Shown piece by piece: positions 7,900-16,267 of a stretch of DNA of 64,000 bases. The DNA lies in assembly GCA_965198755.1 (NCBI GenBank), contig OZ240673.1, positions 682,001 through 746,000 on the forward strand. The letters are read 5' to 3'. Each line of letters opens with the position of its first letter. Position 1 is the stretch's first letter. Source of the stretch: BOG-908 sp963692875 (GTDB taxonomy: Bacteria; Pseudomonadota; Alphaproteobacteria; Acetobacterales; Acetobacteraceae). Position numbers and translations under genes: made by a program. The notes under the pieces were generated by a model. That model was not told the origin of the DNA, searched no databases, and saw only the letters and a program-made list of their open reading frames with translations.

Positions 7900-8379
7900 T
7901 TATGGAACCGAAAGACCACCTACTTTCTTCCTCGCCTTAAACACGTGCAATTGCGCGGCAAACGTTTGGGCGAGCGCGTTTGCCTGATCCACCGCGTCGT
8001 TACCCTCACCTATCCAGGTCTGCTTCTGCGTAACCGTAACAGTGCTTGCCGCATGGTCCACCTGATTGTTGCGACAAGCTTGGTAGGCTTCCAGCTGTAG
8101 GACAAAGGCTTGGATGTTGTCGTGTCCTTGCCGCATGGTGTCGGCATTAGCCGTGTGGCCGTCGGGCACGGCTGGCGGAGGGCCGGGCAGATGGCAATCG
8201 ACTGGCGCTTGTGGTGTGACTGCCGGTGCAGGCTGCGCCTCAGGTTGAGCTGGCGAGACTGCTGAAATAGGCGATGACGGACGCTGCTGCGTGTGATCGC
8301 GAGCGACTATGACAACTGCGGCAGCTACAACCATGAGGACGCACGCGGTTGCCACATATTTCGTAGTCGTTTTCATCAC
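7900..8379 (-). CDS. Membrane-anchored periplasmic protein of unknown function
   Basis: 159 residues. One N-terminal hydrophobic segment (VATACVLMVVAAAVVIVA) acts as signal anchor, followed by a Pro/Ala/Gln-rich linker. A C-terminal helical domain begins at CHLPGPPPAVPDGHTANADT and contains a second Cys (YQACRNNQVD), so a disulfide is possible. Helical heptads follow (GNDAVDQANALAQTFAAQL). I do not recognise a named family. It lies between the IS630 element and the puf operon, transcribed in the puf direction but about 200 bp downstream of pufC behind a strong hairpin, so it probably has its own promoter. Confidence 0.5.
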   Translation of the reverse strand: MMKTTTKYVATACVLMVVAAAVVIVARDHTQQRPSSPISAVSPAQPEAQPAPAVTPQAPVDCHLPGPPPAVPDGHTANADTMRQGHDNIQAFVLQLEAYQACRNNQVDHAASTVTVTQKQTWIGEGNDAVDQANALAQTFAAQLHVFKARKKVGGLSVP

Positions 8380-8532
8380 GCACCTGTCTTATGACACGTA
8401 CGATCCTATCTTGACTTCGTCGACACTACTATCCCTCTCACCGCGCGTGTGTCCGAAGTCTGCTCGCATGGCCTCGACGCTGTACTGCCGGACTCGAATG
8501 AGAACGCATCCGCAGAAGTTTAGGTCGGCATC

Positions 8533-8571
8533 GGCGCGGACTTGCCGGATATAGACCGACAAGTCCGCACC
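8533..8571 (-). terminator. Stem-loop directly after pufC (operon terminator or mRNA 3'-end stabiliser)
   Basis: An inverted repeat (GCGGACTTG paired with CAAGTCCGC, plus inner CGG/CCG pairs) starts four bases beyond the pufC stop. No T-run follows, so it may protect the puf mRNA 3' end or act with Rho rather than being a classic intrinsic terminator. Confidence 0.6.
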
Positions 8572-8574
8572 TAG

Positions 8575-9771
8575 TTATTTCGGCGTGGCCGGTGGGGCCG
8601 ACCCGATTGAAGGTGCAGAGGGAGTCGGTGTACCGGGAGGGCTCAAGGGTGAGAGAGGTGTGGCGTCATAAGCAGTGGCGATAGCGCCAGTCGGCAGACC
8701 GGGCGGTTCCTTGTAGGCAGCAGTCGTCGAGGGCGGGCCACCTAACTCAGTGGTAAAGCTCTTCAACATGCTGACGCCGTAAAGCGGCTTATAGACGCCC
8801 TGGTGGCACGTAGCGCAGTAGACCTTCGGGCTGTCTCCCGCAGCACCCTTGCGATAACCCGGGAAGACGCCGTTCAGTGTGTCCATGTAGTTGTTGTTGA
8901 TGTCACGCACCATGCGGATGCCATACCAAGCGTTGACCCGGGCCGGCGAGCTATCCGCCCAGTTGCCGAAGTCTCTGGTATTATGGCAGTAGGTGCAGTT
9001 AACCCCGAGCGACTGCGAGAAGTGAATCATCAGCGAGTAGGTCCACTCCGTCTCCTTGATGCTGGAGTCGTTGCTGACCGGCAGCGCGTTCTCTCCCTGC
9101 ACGCGTATCTTGTAGTCGTGTTCCAAAAATGGCGTGAACGGATCGTATGGCAGGGAAGAGTAATTGATCAGCTGCGTCGGGTGCGCCATGCCGGTTGTCG
9201 TCTCGGCAACGCCCATCGTCGCCTGCGTCGCCGGATTACTGAACCAGATGTTCTTCGGCACCGGGTTGCCACCATGGCAGGTGTAGCAGGTGACGCCCAC
9301 GTTCTGCACATGAGACTGCCAATTGCCGTTGATGTTCTGCGTCATCTGCAACATGCGGCGTGCCACGACTTTGGTGTAGTTCCCGTCATCGGCCATGTTA
9401 GCAACGTTGTGGCAGTACGCGCAGCCTTGCTTTGGCGCGACCCAGTTGGTGATCGACACCATCAGTCGGGTGAACTGCCCTACGCTCAAATTGCCCAGCA
9501 CGTGAACGTTCTTGTAGGCAACCGAGGCTTTTACGCCCGCAGCACTGGCTGGCGGCAGGCTGTGAGGGATCTTCGCCTGTATTGCCGCGGAGTCGCTAAG
9601 TGCCTTTGGGGTGTAGAGTTGGTCCATCGCCGTCCCGCGGAAGCCGCGTTGTACGGAGACGATTGGCGGATGGTTCATGCTCAGCAGCGTGGTGACGCCG
9701 AGGAGCGCGCCCGCGGTCACTCCCACCAGGCCCAGCCCGTACAAGATACCTTTCGTTATATGGTCACTCAT
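8575..9771 (-). CDS. pufC: Photosynthetic reaction centre cytochrome c subunit (tetraheme)
   Basis: 398 residues. The start at 9771 overlaps the pufM stop (ATGA). Four c-type heme sites are visible: CAYCH (about 117), CYTCH (162), CTYCH (259) and CATCH (319). This is the tetraheme cytochrome that re-reduces the special pair from the periplasmic side. The N-terminus has a hydrophobic segment (ILYGLGLVGVTAGALLGVTTLL) but no Cys, so the lipobox found in Blastochloris viridis PufC is absent and the protein is probably held by an uncleaved membrane helix. The C-terminal 60 residues are Pro/Thr/Ser-rich. It is the last gene of the superoperon. Confidence 0.95.
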   Translation of the reverse strand: MSDHITKGILYGLGLVGVTAGALLGVTTLLSMNHPPIVSVQRGFRGTAMDQLYTPKALSDSAAIQAKIPHSLPPASAAGVKASVAYKNVHVLGNLSVGQFTRLMVSITNWVAPKQGCAYCHNVANMADDGNYTKVVARRMLQMTQNINGNWQSHVQNVGVTCYTCHGGNPVPKNIWFSNPATQATMGVAETTTGMAHPTQLINYSSLPYDPFTPFLEHDYKIRVQGENALPVSNDSSIKETEWTYSLMIHFSQSLGVNCTYCHNTRDFGNWADSSPARVNAWYGIRMVRDINNNYMDTLNGVFPGYRKGAAGDSPKVYCATCHQGVYKPLYGVSMLKSFTTELGGPPSTTAAYKEPPGLPTGAIATAYDATPLSPLSPPGTPTPSAPSIGSAPPATPK

Positions 9772-10748
9772 TTCGGTGCTCCCGGAAGGGTGGCGGGATC
9801 CACGACCGTGCCCCAGGTTTGCGGGTAACTCGGCACCAGTCCATGATGCGTGCCCCAAAGATACCAATTGTCGACAACAGTGCCAGTCAGAAGTATGCCG
9901 ATACCGCCGGTCAGCGGGCACAGTACGGCGAACCACCAGGCCCAGCGATGAATCGATTCTGCACTGGCACAGAACCCCATGGTCCATCTCCAGAACAGGC
10001 CGCCGCGCTCAAAAGCAGTCCCGCGGTCAGAAATCTGTTCGAGCTCGCGTTCCGCACCAAACCGGCTAGTAGCAAGAATAGTTGCAGCATGCATCGCAAA
10101 CAGCAGTGTCGAGCCGTAAAGGAACACGATCGAAAGCATGTGGAATGGATTGTAGAAGAGATTACCGTAGCGCAGCGAAAATGCAGCGGTCCAGTCGAGA
10201 TGCGGGAAGATGCCGAACGGAACTGCCTCGGCCCAGCTTCCCATCAGCAACGGACGGATAAAGCCCAGCACCAGATACAGCCAGATTGCGGCGGCGAACG
10301 CCCAGGCGGTGTGCGTGCCTAGGCCGAGCGCGCGCGCGCGGCGGTATATACGTATCCACCACAACATGATCGACACAGTGAGGAAGAAGCCGGCCATCAA
10401 CCACCAGCCGCCCTGTGCCAGCGGCGGAAAGTGCAATCCATAGCTGGGTGCAGGCGGTTCGAGCGCCAGCCATGGGAGTTGGCGAACGAACTGAACAGGG
10501 TCCCACCCCACGGATGCCCACATGTTCAGGCCGATGATCTCGAAAGCAACGAAGCCGCATATCAAGGCGGCCAATCCGATCGTGCCAAGGTATATCGGCC
10601 CGACCTGTGCGTCTCCCAGGCGGCCGAACAAATGATTGAAGGTCGGTACGCCGCCACGGCCGTACGCTGCGTTTCCCTCCAGCGGCGTGCCGGCGTAGAT
10701 CGGCCCGCGCACCTGGATGCGTGTGAAGATGTTTTGATACTCTGCCAT
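9768..10748 (-). CDS. pufM: Reaction centre M subunit
   Basis: 326 residues with five transmembrane helices. It contains the special-pair/iron-ligand region HLDWTAAFSLRYGNLFYNPFHM and the later FHMLSIVFLYGSTLLFAMHAAT and HRWAWWFAVL histidines. M binds bacteriochlorophyll, bacteriopheophytin and QA as a heterodimer with L. The C-terminus extends past the last helix (GLVPSYPQTWGTVVDPATLP), as in species with a bound PufC cytochrome. It follows pufL by about 42 bp and overlaps pufC by four bases. Confidence 0.96.
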   Translation of the reverse strand: MAEYQNIFTRIQVRGPIYAGTPLEGNAAYGRGGVPTFNHLFGRLGDAQVGPIYLGTIGLAALICGFVAFEIIGLNMWASVGWDPVQFVRQLPWLALEPPAPSYGLHFPPLAQGGWWLMAGFFLTVSIMLWWIRIYRRARALGLGTHTAWAFAAAIWLYLVLGFIRPLLMGSWAEAVPFGIFPHLDWTAAFSLRYGNLFYNPFHMLSIVFLYGSTLLFAMHAATILATSRFGAERELEQISDRGTAFERGGLFWRWTMGFCASAESIHRWAWWFAVLCPLTGGIGILLTGTVVDNWYLWGTHHGLVPSYPQTWGTVVDPATLPGAPK

Positions 10749-10790
10749 GACGGCGCGCCCTCTTTGTCGGTTCTTGTTTGTTCGGCCTTG

Positions 10791-11615
10791 CTATTTCCAG
10801 ATCGGCAGGTTCAGCCACCAACCCCACCACGCCGGCCACCCTGCCGTCCAGAATGGGCCACTGATGATGATGCAGACGGCGCTCCAGAACCCCGCTGACA
10901 GCGCCAGAAATAGTCCTAGGCGATGAATCCCCAAGGTACCAATCGAGTAGCCGATTATGTCGCGGAAGAACGTGTTCTCGTGCTCGGCGGTCTTCATCAT
11001 TTCGCCGGGGCCGGGATTGGCCGCCGACAGCACCAGCGATCCGTGCAGCGAGAGCGCGAGCGTGGTGGTGAAGAAAAACGAGACGGCCAGCATGTGTGCC
11101 GGGTTGTAGTGGAAGTGAAGATACTGGTAGCCGGTGTTGGATACCCAATCCAAGTGACTGAGGATGCCGTAGGGAAAACCATAGCCCCAGGCTCCCATCA
11201 GCACCGGGCGGATCACAACGAGTGCGACGTAGGCGAAAATGGCGACGCTGAAAGCGAACGGAACGTGGTAGCCCATGCCGAGCTTGCGCGAGATCTCGAC
11301 TTGCCGGAGCGCCCAACTGGAGAAAGCACCGATGGCGCAGATGGTGATCGCCTGCCACAGGCCACCATCTTTTATCGGCGCGAAGCCAAGCCCGTAGCTG
11401 ATGTCGGGGGGCGCTATGTTGATGCGCCAGATGTTCCACACGTGGCCAAGTGCCGCACCATACAGGATCAACGCAGTGCCGAGCAGCGAGAAGAAGATTG
11501 TCGTAACGCCAAAGAAGCCGACATAGAAGGGGCCGACCCAGAAATCAAACAGGTCTCCACCGACCAAGGTGCCGCCGCGAACGCGGTATTTACCCTCAAA
11601 ACTTAGCATAGCCAT
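10791..11615 (-). CDS. pufL: Reaction centre L subunit
   Basis: 274 residues from ATG 11615, giving the conserved start MAMLSFEGKYRVRGGTLVGGDLFDFWVGPFYVGFFG. Five membrane helices are evident. HLDWVSNTGYQYLHFHYNPAHM supplies the special-pair His and an iron-ligand His, and EHENTFFRDIIGYSIGTLGIHRLG carries the QB pocket and the second iron His. Length and motifs are normal. A stable stem-loop separates it from pufA, consistent with the usual excess of light-harvesting over reaction-centre mRNA. Confidence 0.96.
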   Translation of the reverse strand: MAMLSFEGKYRVRGGTLVGGDLFDFWVGPFYVGFFGVTTIFFSLLGTALILYGAALGHVWNIWRINIAPPDISYGLGFAPIKDGGLWQAITICAIGAFSSWALRQVEISRKLGMGYHVPFAFSVAIFAYVALVVIRPVLMGAWGYGFPYGILSHLDWVSNTGYQYLHFHYNPAHMLAVSFFFTTTLALSLHGSLVLSAANPGPGEMMKTAEHENTFFRDIIGYSIGTLGIHRLGLFLALSAGFWSAVCIIISGPFWTAGWPAWWGWWLNLPIWK

Positions 11616-11660
11616 CGATTGACCCTCTCGGCCTTTGGCATGTGTCTGCGAGTGCTGGGT

Positions 11661-11687
11661 TGGCGGCGGCCACTCGGACCGCCGCCA
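11661..11687 (-). promoter_or_regulatory. pufA-pufL intercistronic stem-loop
   Basis: TGGCGGCGG pairs perfectly with CCGCCGCCA around a 9-nt loop. In other purple bacteria a hairpin at this exact position stops 3'-to-5' decay and lets pufBA mRNA accumulate over pufLM. That role here is inferred from position and strength. Confidence 0.8.
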
Positions 11688-11700
11688 GCAAGAATCTAGG

Positions 11701-11886
11701 CTACTTGATACCTGACGGCAGTGGGGCGAGTTGTTGTGCGACCGCCCCGTGATGCGGTCCCTCAAGCCAGTTGAAACGGTCTGTGCTGAGCAGGATGAAG
11801 TGGATCAGCAGCGCCAGAACGAACAGGAAGATCGTCAGTGCCACAAGCACGCGGCGCGGGTCGAACAGCAACCAAATGCGGAACAT
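11701..11886 (-). CDS. pufA: Light-harvesting 1 alpha subunit
   Basis: 61 residues: a short amphipathic N-terminus (MFRIWLLFDPRRVLVAL), one membrane helix and the bacteriochlorophyll-ligand His in ALLIHFILLSTDRFNWL, all standard for LH1 alpha. The Trp and Arg near the N-terminus fit the family. It lies 12 bp after pufB and before the puf hairpin, so it should share the abundant pufBA transcript. Confidence 0.93.
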   Translation of the reverse strand: MFRIWLLFDPRRVLVALTIFLFVLALLIHFILLSTDRFNWLEGPHHGAVAQQLAPLPSGIK

Positions 11887-11898
11887 CGCTGTCGTCTC

Positions 11899-12132
11899 CT
11901 AGGTTAGCATGGAGCGGACGGCGAATACCGCGTGCTGTGCACCATCGAGCATCGACGTGGTGTAGCCGTTCGGCCCAGGCAGCCACGGCCTCCACTGCCA
12001 CACCAGGAAGTGTGCGATGATGGCAACCACCACGAACCCGATGAAGCTGGTGAGGAAGATGCTGTGAAATTCCTTGGCCTCGGTCTCCGTCAGCCCTGAT
12101 GCGGCAACGGGCCGTCTTGTGACGTCCGACAT
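11899..12132 (-). CDS. pufB: Light-harvesting 1 beta subunit
   Basis: 77 residues. A polar N-terminus (GLTETEAKEFHSIFLTSFIG) precedes one membrane helix, with the ligand His in VVAIIAHFLVWQWRPWLPG. The EAKEFH...AH...WRPW pattern is diagnostic of LH1 beta. A C-terminal tail of about 18 residues is longer than in many homologues. A strong Shine-Dalgarno sequence (GGAGGT) lies 8 bases before the ATG, fitting high expression. No pufQ gene is found between bchZ and pufB. Confidence 0.93.
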   Translation of the reverse strand: MSDVTRRPVAASGLTETEAKEFHSIFLTSFIGFVVVAIIAHFLVWQWRPWLPGPNGYTTSMLDGAQHAVFAVRSMLT

Positions 12133-12296
12133 GTTCTAGTACCTCCGTCTATTGCCGCGCTGATCCCGCGCGGCCGGGAACCCTGTGGCCTGCCGCCGGC
12201 AGGGCTGCTCTCCGTCCGGCGGCGCCGGGCGGCCTCTTGGGATCGAGTGAGGCTGGGCCTGCAAACTCGTCCGATCTTCTGGGCGTGGCGCCACCA
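12133..12296 (-). promoter_or_regulatory. bchZ-pufB leader region
   Basis: These 164 bp hold no plausible gene. A small GC-rich hairpin (CCTGCCG-GCG-GCAGG) lies at about 12190-12204, and the pufB ribosome site GGAGGT lies at its end. A puf promoter may lie here or inside bchZ as in other purple bacteria; I cannot identify one with confidence. Confidence 0.4.
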
Positions 12297-13748
12297 TCAT
12301 GCGTCCGCCATCTGCAGCGATTGCCGTACGCGCGCCGAGGTCACCCGGCCTTCGCGTGCGTCGCGCGCATCCTGCTCCACCTGGTCGCGCAACCGCTTGG
12401 CCGCAGAGATGCGCACGATGAACGGCTCGCTTTCCACCTGAGCGTCGAGCAGGCCCAGCGCGTCGTCGTCCCAGGGTTGTGCGTTCCAGTCGCCGCTGCG
12501 CGTGGGCGTGGCATCCACCCGGTCCATTTCCGTGGCGAGCGGCAGGATGTGGAACAGCGCGTCGAACAGTGCGTTGCAGTATTCCTGAACAATCCAGGTC
12601 GCACCTGCATAGCCCATGAACGGCGTGCCAGTAGCGCGGCGGATGATCGCACCGGGGAAGGAGGCGGGGATGAACATGCAACGCCCGCCCTGTTCGGCCG
12701 AATACATCCGCTCGTTGAACGAACCATACAGCACCAGCGGTGGTTTCGCCTTCAGCGCACGCCGGACGGCGGCGTTGTCGGGCTTCGTGCCGGCAGTGCG
12801 CGAAAAGCTGAACGTGCAGGGAACGCCCAGCTCGTCTTCGAGGAATTGCCGCAAGCCGCGCGCGTAGGTGTCGGTTGCCACCACGGCGAACGAGGCAGTG
12901 GCGAAGAAGTCCTGAGTAACGCTGCGCCACAAATCCCAGATCGGCTTGATCGTGGTGTGCTTCTCGACCTCGATGAACGGCTCGGGGTCCACGCCTGCGA
13001 GTTCGCCCAGCGTGCGCAGGAAGTTCGTCGTGGCGAAAATGCCGATCGGTGCCTGGAGGTAAGGCCGGTCCAACGCTTCGCACAATTTGCGGCCGAACTC
13101 GCGATACATGCAGATGTTGACGTCGGCGTTCGGCAGCTTGGCCACGTCCTCGACATGTGAGCCGAGCGGGAACGTCAGGTTCACCTCGCAGCCGATGCCC
13201 TCCACCAGCCGGCGTATCTCGGCCAAGTCGGATGGCATGTTGAAGGTACCGTAGATCGGGCCGATGATGTTCACCCGCGGCTTGACACCAGCCACACGTG
13301 CAGGGCGCGGCTTGATCTTCGCCTTTTTCGAGCCGAACTCTGTCCACAGCCAGTAGATCGCGCGGTCGGCGGCCTGCCACTGGTCCTCGTCTATGGTGCG
13401 CGGAATGAAGCGCAGCAGGTTGCTGCCCTCGGGCGTGACACCGCCGCCAATCATCTCGGCGATGCTGCCGGTCACCACCACTGCCGGCAGATCCGGGTCA
13501 CCCGCGGCGGCCGCACGGCGCATCGCGCCTTCGGTGCCGTCCATCGAAAGGTTGTCTTCCGATAATCCTGTGACCATCACAGGCAATTCGTGTGGCGGCA
13601 GGCCGTCGGTGTAGTGCAGTACGGCGGTGACCGGCAGGTTCTCGCAGCCGACAGGACCGTCGATCAGCACGCGCAAGCCTCGCACCGCACAGAACGCGTA
13701 CACTGCGCCCCAGTAACCGCCTGCGCGATCGTGGTCGAGCACCAGCAT
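12297..13748 (-). CDS. bchZ: Chlorophyllide a reductase subunit Z
   Basis: 483 residues, the usual length. It is one of the two nitrogenase-MoFe-like catalytic subunits that reduce the C7=C8 double bond of chlorophyllide a. The N-terminus MLVLDHDRAGGYWGAVYAFCAVRGLRVLIDGPVGCENLPV carries the conserved Cys region (DGPVGCENL) for the shared Fe-S cluster. NIIGPIYGTFNMPSDLAEIRRL and FMGYAGATWIVQEYCNALFD are further family blocks. It starts one base after bchY ends, so the two are co-translated. BchY is its partner and BchX its electron donor. Confidence 0.95.
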   Translation of the reverse strand: MLVLDHDRAGGYWGAVYAFCAVRGLRVLIDGPVGCENLPVTAVLHYTDGLPPHELPVMVTGLSEDNLSMDGTEGAMRRAAAAGDPDLPAVVVTGSIAEMIGGGVTPEGSNLLRFIPRTIDEDQWQAADRAIYWLWTEFGSKKAKIKPRPARVAGVKPRVNIIGPIYGTFNMPSDLAEIRRLVEGIGCEVNLTFPLGSHVEDVAKLPNADVNICMYREFGRKLCEALDRPYLQAPIGIFATTNFLRTLGELAGVDPEPFIEVEKHTTIKPIWDLWRSVTQDFFATASFAVVATDTYARGLRQFLEDELGVPCTFSFSRTAGTKPDNAAVRRALKAKPPLVLYGSFNERMYSAEQGGRCMFIPASFPGAIIRRATGTPFMGYAGATWIVQEYCNALFDALFHILPLATEMDRVDATPTRSGDWNAQPWDDDALGLLDAQVESEPFIVRISAAKRLRDQVEQDARDAREGRVTSARVRQSLQMADA

Positions 13749-13751
13749 CGC

Positions 13752-15254
13752 CTAGGTTCCCACCGCTTCGAGCGACTTGGCACGTGCGAGCCGCGCCTTG
13801 CGCGTGCGTTCGCGTGCGCCTGTCGGTTCCACCGGCTTGCCGCGCCAGCCGTAGCCAGACGCATCTCCCGTGCCCACGCCTTCGAAGAACGAGACCATGC
13901 GGGAGAACCGTTCGGCGCCGCGCGTCTGCGCCGCCACGATAGCCGCCAGCGAACCGGCGCCGGCTGCACCGAACAACGGCCGTGCAGACACCATGTTCGT
14001 GTAGTATAGCGCGGGGATGCCGAGCTCCTTGGCTTTCTGCACCAGCGGCGTGGTGCCAATCGCCAGGTCCGGCCGCACGTCCTGCATGGCCCACAGATCC
14101 TGTTCCAGCGATGCGCGATACTGCACGTGCGTGCCGCGTGCTTCCAACCAGGCGCGGTCGGCGTCGCTCCACTCGGTGCGCGGGCAGGCAGTGCCGACGT
14201 AAGGTATCTCTGCGCCCGCCTCCATCAGCAAGCGCGCGACTAACAGTTCGGAGCCTTCGTAGCCGGACAGGGTGATGCGTGCGCGGATCGGGTTGGCGTC
14301 GAGCGCCGCGCGGATCGCCGGCAACGCGGCCGCCTTTGCCGCGTCGATGTCAGCCGCGGCAACGCCAGCGGCAGCACCCACCGCCTGCAGCCAATCCGCT
14401 GTGCCGTCCATGCCCACAGGGGCGGATCCGACAACAGGCCTGCCAGCAGCACGAAACTCACGGATGGACGCGGTGTAGAACGGGTGCACCGCAGCGGCTA
14501 CGCGGCAATCCAGCGCGGCGTACAGGTCGCGCCACTCACGGCAGGGCAGGGTGGGGGCCAATGCCAATCCCATCGGCGCCAGCAACGCGCCCACCCCCGG
14601 TGGGTCGGACGGGAACATCTCGCCCAGCATGGCCACAGTTGGGCGGTCCTGCAAAGTCTTCGGCCGCGCCACAGGTCCTTGCTCGGCCTCGTTGCGCGCG
14701 TATTTCAGCATCGCGCCGGTCAGCACATCTTTCGCCTCGGCATGGGTCGGCACGCCGAACCCGGGCACGTCGATGCCGATCACCCGCACGCCGTCAATCT
14801 GCTTCGGCAGCAGGTCCAACGGCACGCCGGACGCGGTCGGAACGCACAAATTGATCACCACCACCGCATCGTAGTCCGCCGGCTTGGCCGTCTCGTAAAC
14901 CGCGTTGCGGATGTCCTCGTAGAGCTGTCCCTTGACCAGCGACTCCGAGTTGAACGGCACGTAGCCCACGCTCCGCCGCGCGCCGTAGAAATGCGAGGTG
15001 AAGGTCAGCCCGTACACGCAACATGCAGAGCCGGACAGGATGGTTGCCACCCGCTTCATTCGCAGCCCCACGCGCAGCGAGCCGAAGGCCGGGCACATAG
15101 ATTGCGGCTGGTCATGCGGTCCGCGCGGGTAGTCTGCCATCAACGCGTCCATCGCCACCGACTTGCCGGCCGCACGCGCCGCGTCGAGCATGCGCGAGCG
15201 TCCGCCGTGGCAGCCGCCGTCGGTCACCGGAGGGATGGAACCGTCCACGCTCAC
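13752..15254 (-). CDS. bchY: Chlorophyllide a reductase subunit Y
   Basis: About 500 residues. The start is the GTG at 15254, whose last two bases overlap the bchX stop (GTGA), giving VSVDGSIPPVTDGGCHGGRS; frames upstream lie inside bchX. Conserved cysteines are in QSMCPAFGSLRVGL, SGSACCVYGLTFTSHFYGA and VVINLCVPTASGVPLDLL. Together with BchZ it forms the catalytic component of chlorophyllide reductase in the cytoplasm. Its order bchX-bchY-bchZ is canonical. Confidence 0.95.
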   Translation of the reverse strand: MSVDGSIPPVTDGGCHGGRSRMLDAARAAGKSVAMDALMADYPRGPHDQPQSMCPAFGSLRVGLRMKRVATILSGSACCVYGLTFTSHFYGARRSVGYVPFNSESLVKGQLYEDIRNAVYETAKPADYDAVVVINLCVPTASGVPLDLLPKQIDGVRVIGIDVPGFGVPTHAEAKDVLTGAMLKYARNEAEQGPVARPKTLQDRPTVAMLGEMFPSDPPGVGALLAPMGLALAPTLPCREWRDLYAALDCRVAAAVHPFYTASIREFRAAGRPVVGSAPVGMDGTADWLQAVGAAAGVAAADIDAAKAAALPAIRAALDANPIRARITLSGYEGSELLVARLLMEAGAEIPYVGTACPRTEWSDADRAWLEARGTHVQYRASLEQDLWAMQDVRPDLAIGTTPLVQKAKELGIPALYYTNMVSARPLFGAAGAGSLAAIVAAQTRGAERFSRMVSFFEGVGTGDASGYGWRGKPVEPTGARERTRKARLARAKSLEAVGT

Positions 15255-16267
15255 GCCCCCTCGTAGATCACTTCGAGCGACGCCTTGGTGTTCACCGTGG
15301 CCGGGCACATGTCGGTTTCCGTCGCCGGCACCAGCACCACGTTGCGGCCGACCGCGTCACCTTTGAACAGGTTCAGCAGGTTCTCGTGGGTCAGCGGGTT
15401 CGGGCGCACCGGCGGCGCTTCGGCCACCTGTTCTGCAAGCTGCTCGAACATCGGCGCCCAGCGTCCGCCCGGCGTGCCGATGATCTCGTAATTTGCACTT
15501 TTGCGGCGGATGTCGTCGTCGGCGGGAATGGCCGACAACACCGGGATGCCCACGGAGTCTGCAAAGGCCTGCGCCTCGCCGGTGCCGTCGTCCTTGTTGA
15601 TCACCATGCCGGCGACACCGACGTTGCCGCCCAGCTTGCGGAAGTAATCCACCGCCGAGCACACGTTGTTGGCCACGTACAATGATTGCAAATCGTTCGA
15701 CGCCACCACAATCACCTTCTGGCACATGTCGCGCGCGATCGGCAGGCCGAAGCCGCCGCACACCACGTCGCCGAGGAAGTCGAGCAGCACGTAGTCGAAC
15801 CCCCACTCGTGGAAGCCGAGTTTCTCCAGCAGCTCAAAACCGTGAATGATGCCACGTCCGCCGCAGCCGCGACCCACTTCCGGGCCGCCCAGCTCCATTG
15901 CGTAAACGCCGTCGCGCTTGAAGCATACGTCACTGATGGAGACCGCCTCGCCGGCCAGCTTCTTCTTCGACGAGGTCTCGATGATCGTCGGGCAGGAGCG
16001 GCCGCCGAACAACAGGCTGGTGGTGTCGCTCTTCGGGTCGCAGCCGATCAGCAGCACGCGCTTGCCCTGCTGCGCCATCATGTAGCTGAGGTTGGCCAGC
16101 GTGAAGCTCTTGCCGATGCCGCCCTTGCCGTAGATTGCGATGATCTGCGTTTCCTTCTTCGCAGGCGCGGTTACCACCGCGTCCGGCTCGATGGCGGCTT
16201 CCGCGCGCAAGGCGTCGGCCATGCTCATCTGCGGTGCGGCTAGCGTCGGGCTGACGGTTGCGTTCAT
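15251..16267 (-). CDS. bchX: Chlorophyllide a reductase iron protein subunit X
   Basis: 338 residues, with the ATG at 16267 overlapping the bchC stop. A Gly-rich P-loop (YGKGGIGKSFT, about residues 46-56) and the switch regions of NifH-like ATPases are present. The two 4Fe-4S ligands are in EVGRGCGGRGIIHG and FLGDVVCGGFGLP. It passes electrons to BchYZ with ATP hydrolysis. An N-terminal extension of about 40 residues before the P-loop is normal for BchX and distinguishes it from BchL. Confidence 0.95.
   Translation of the reverse strand: MNATVSPTLAAPQMSMADALRAEAAIEPDAVVTAPAKKETQIIAIYGKGGIGKSFTLANLSYMMAQQGKRVLLIGCDPKSDTTSLLFGGRSCPTIIETSSKKKLAGEAVSISDVCFKRDGVYAMELGGPEVGRGCGGRGIIHGFELLEKLGFHEWGFDYVLLDFLGDVVCGGFGLPIARDMCQKVIVVASNDLQSLYVANNVCSAVDYFRKLGGNVGVAGMVINKDDGTGEAQAFADSVGIPVLSAIPADDDIRRKSANYEIIGTPGGRWAPMFEQLAEQVAEAPPVRPNPLTHENLLNLFKGDAVGRNVVLVPATETDMCPATVNTKASLEVIYEGA

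Noticed and set aside
12133..12296. Possible pufQ gene upstream of pufB
   Set aside because: The gap is only 164 bp and no frame there encodes a PufQ-like membrane protein.
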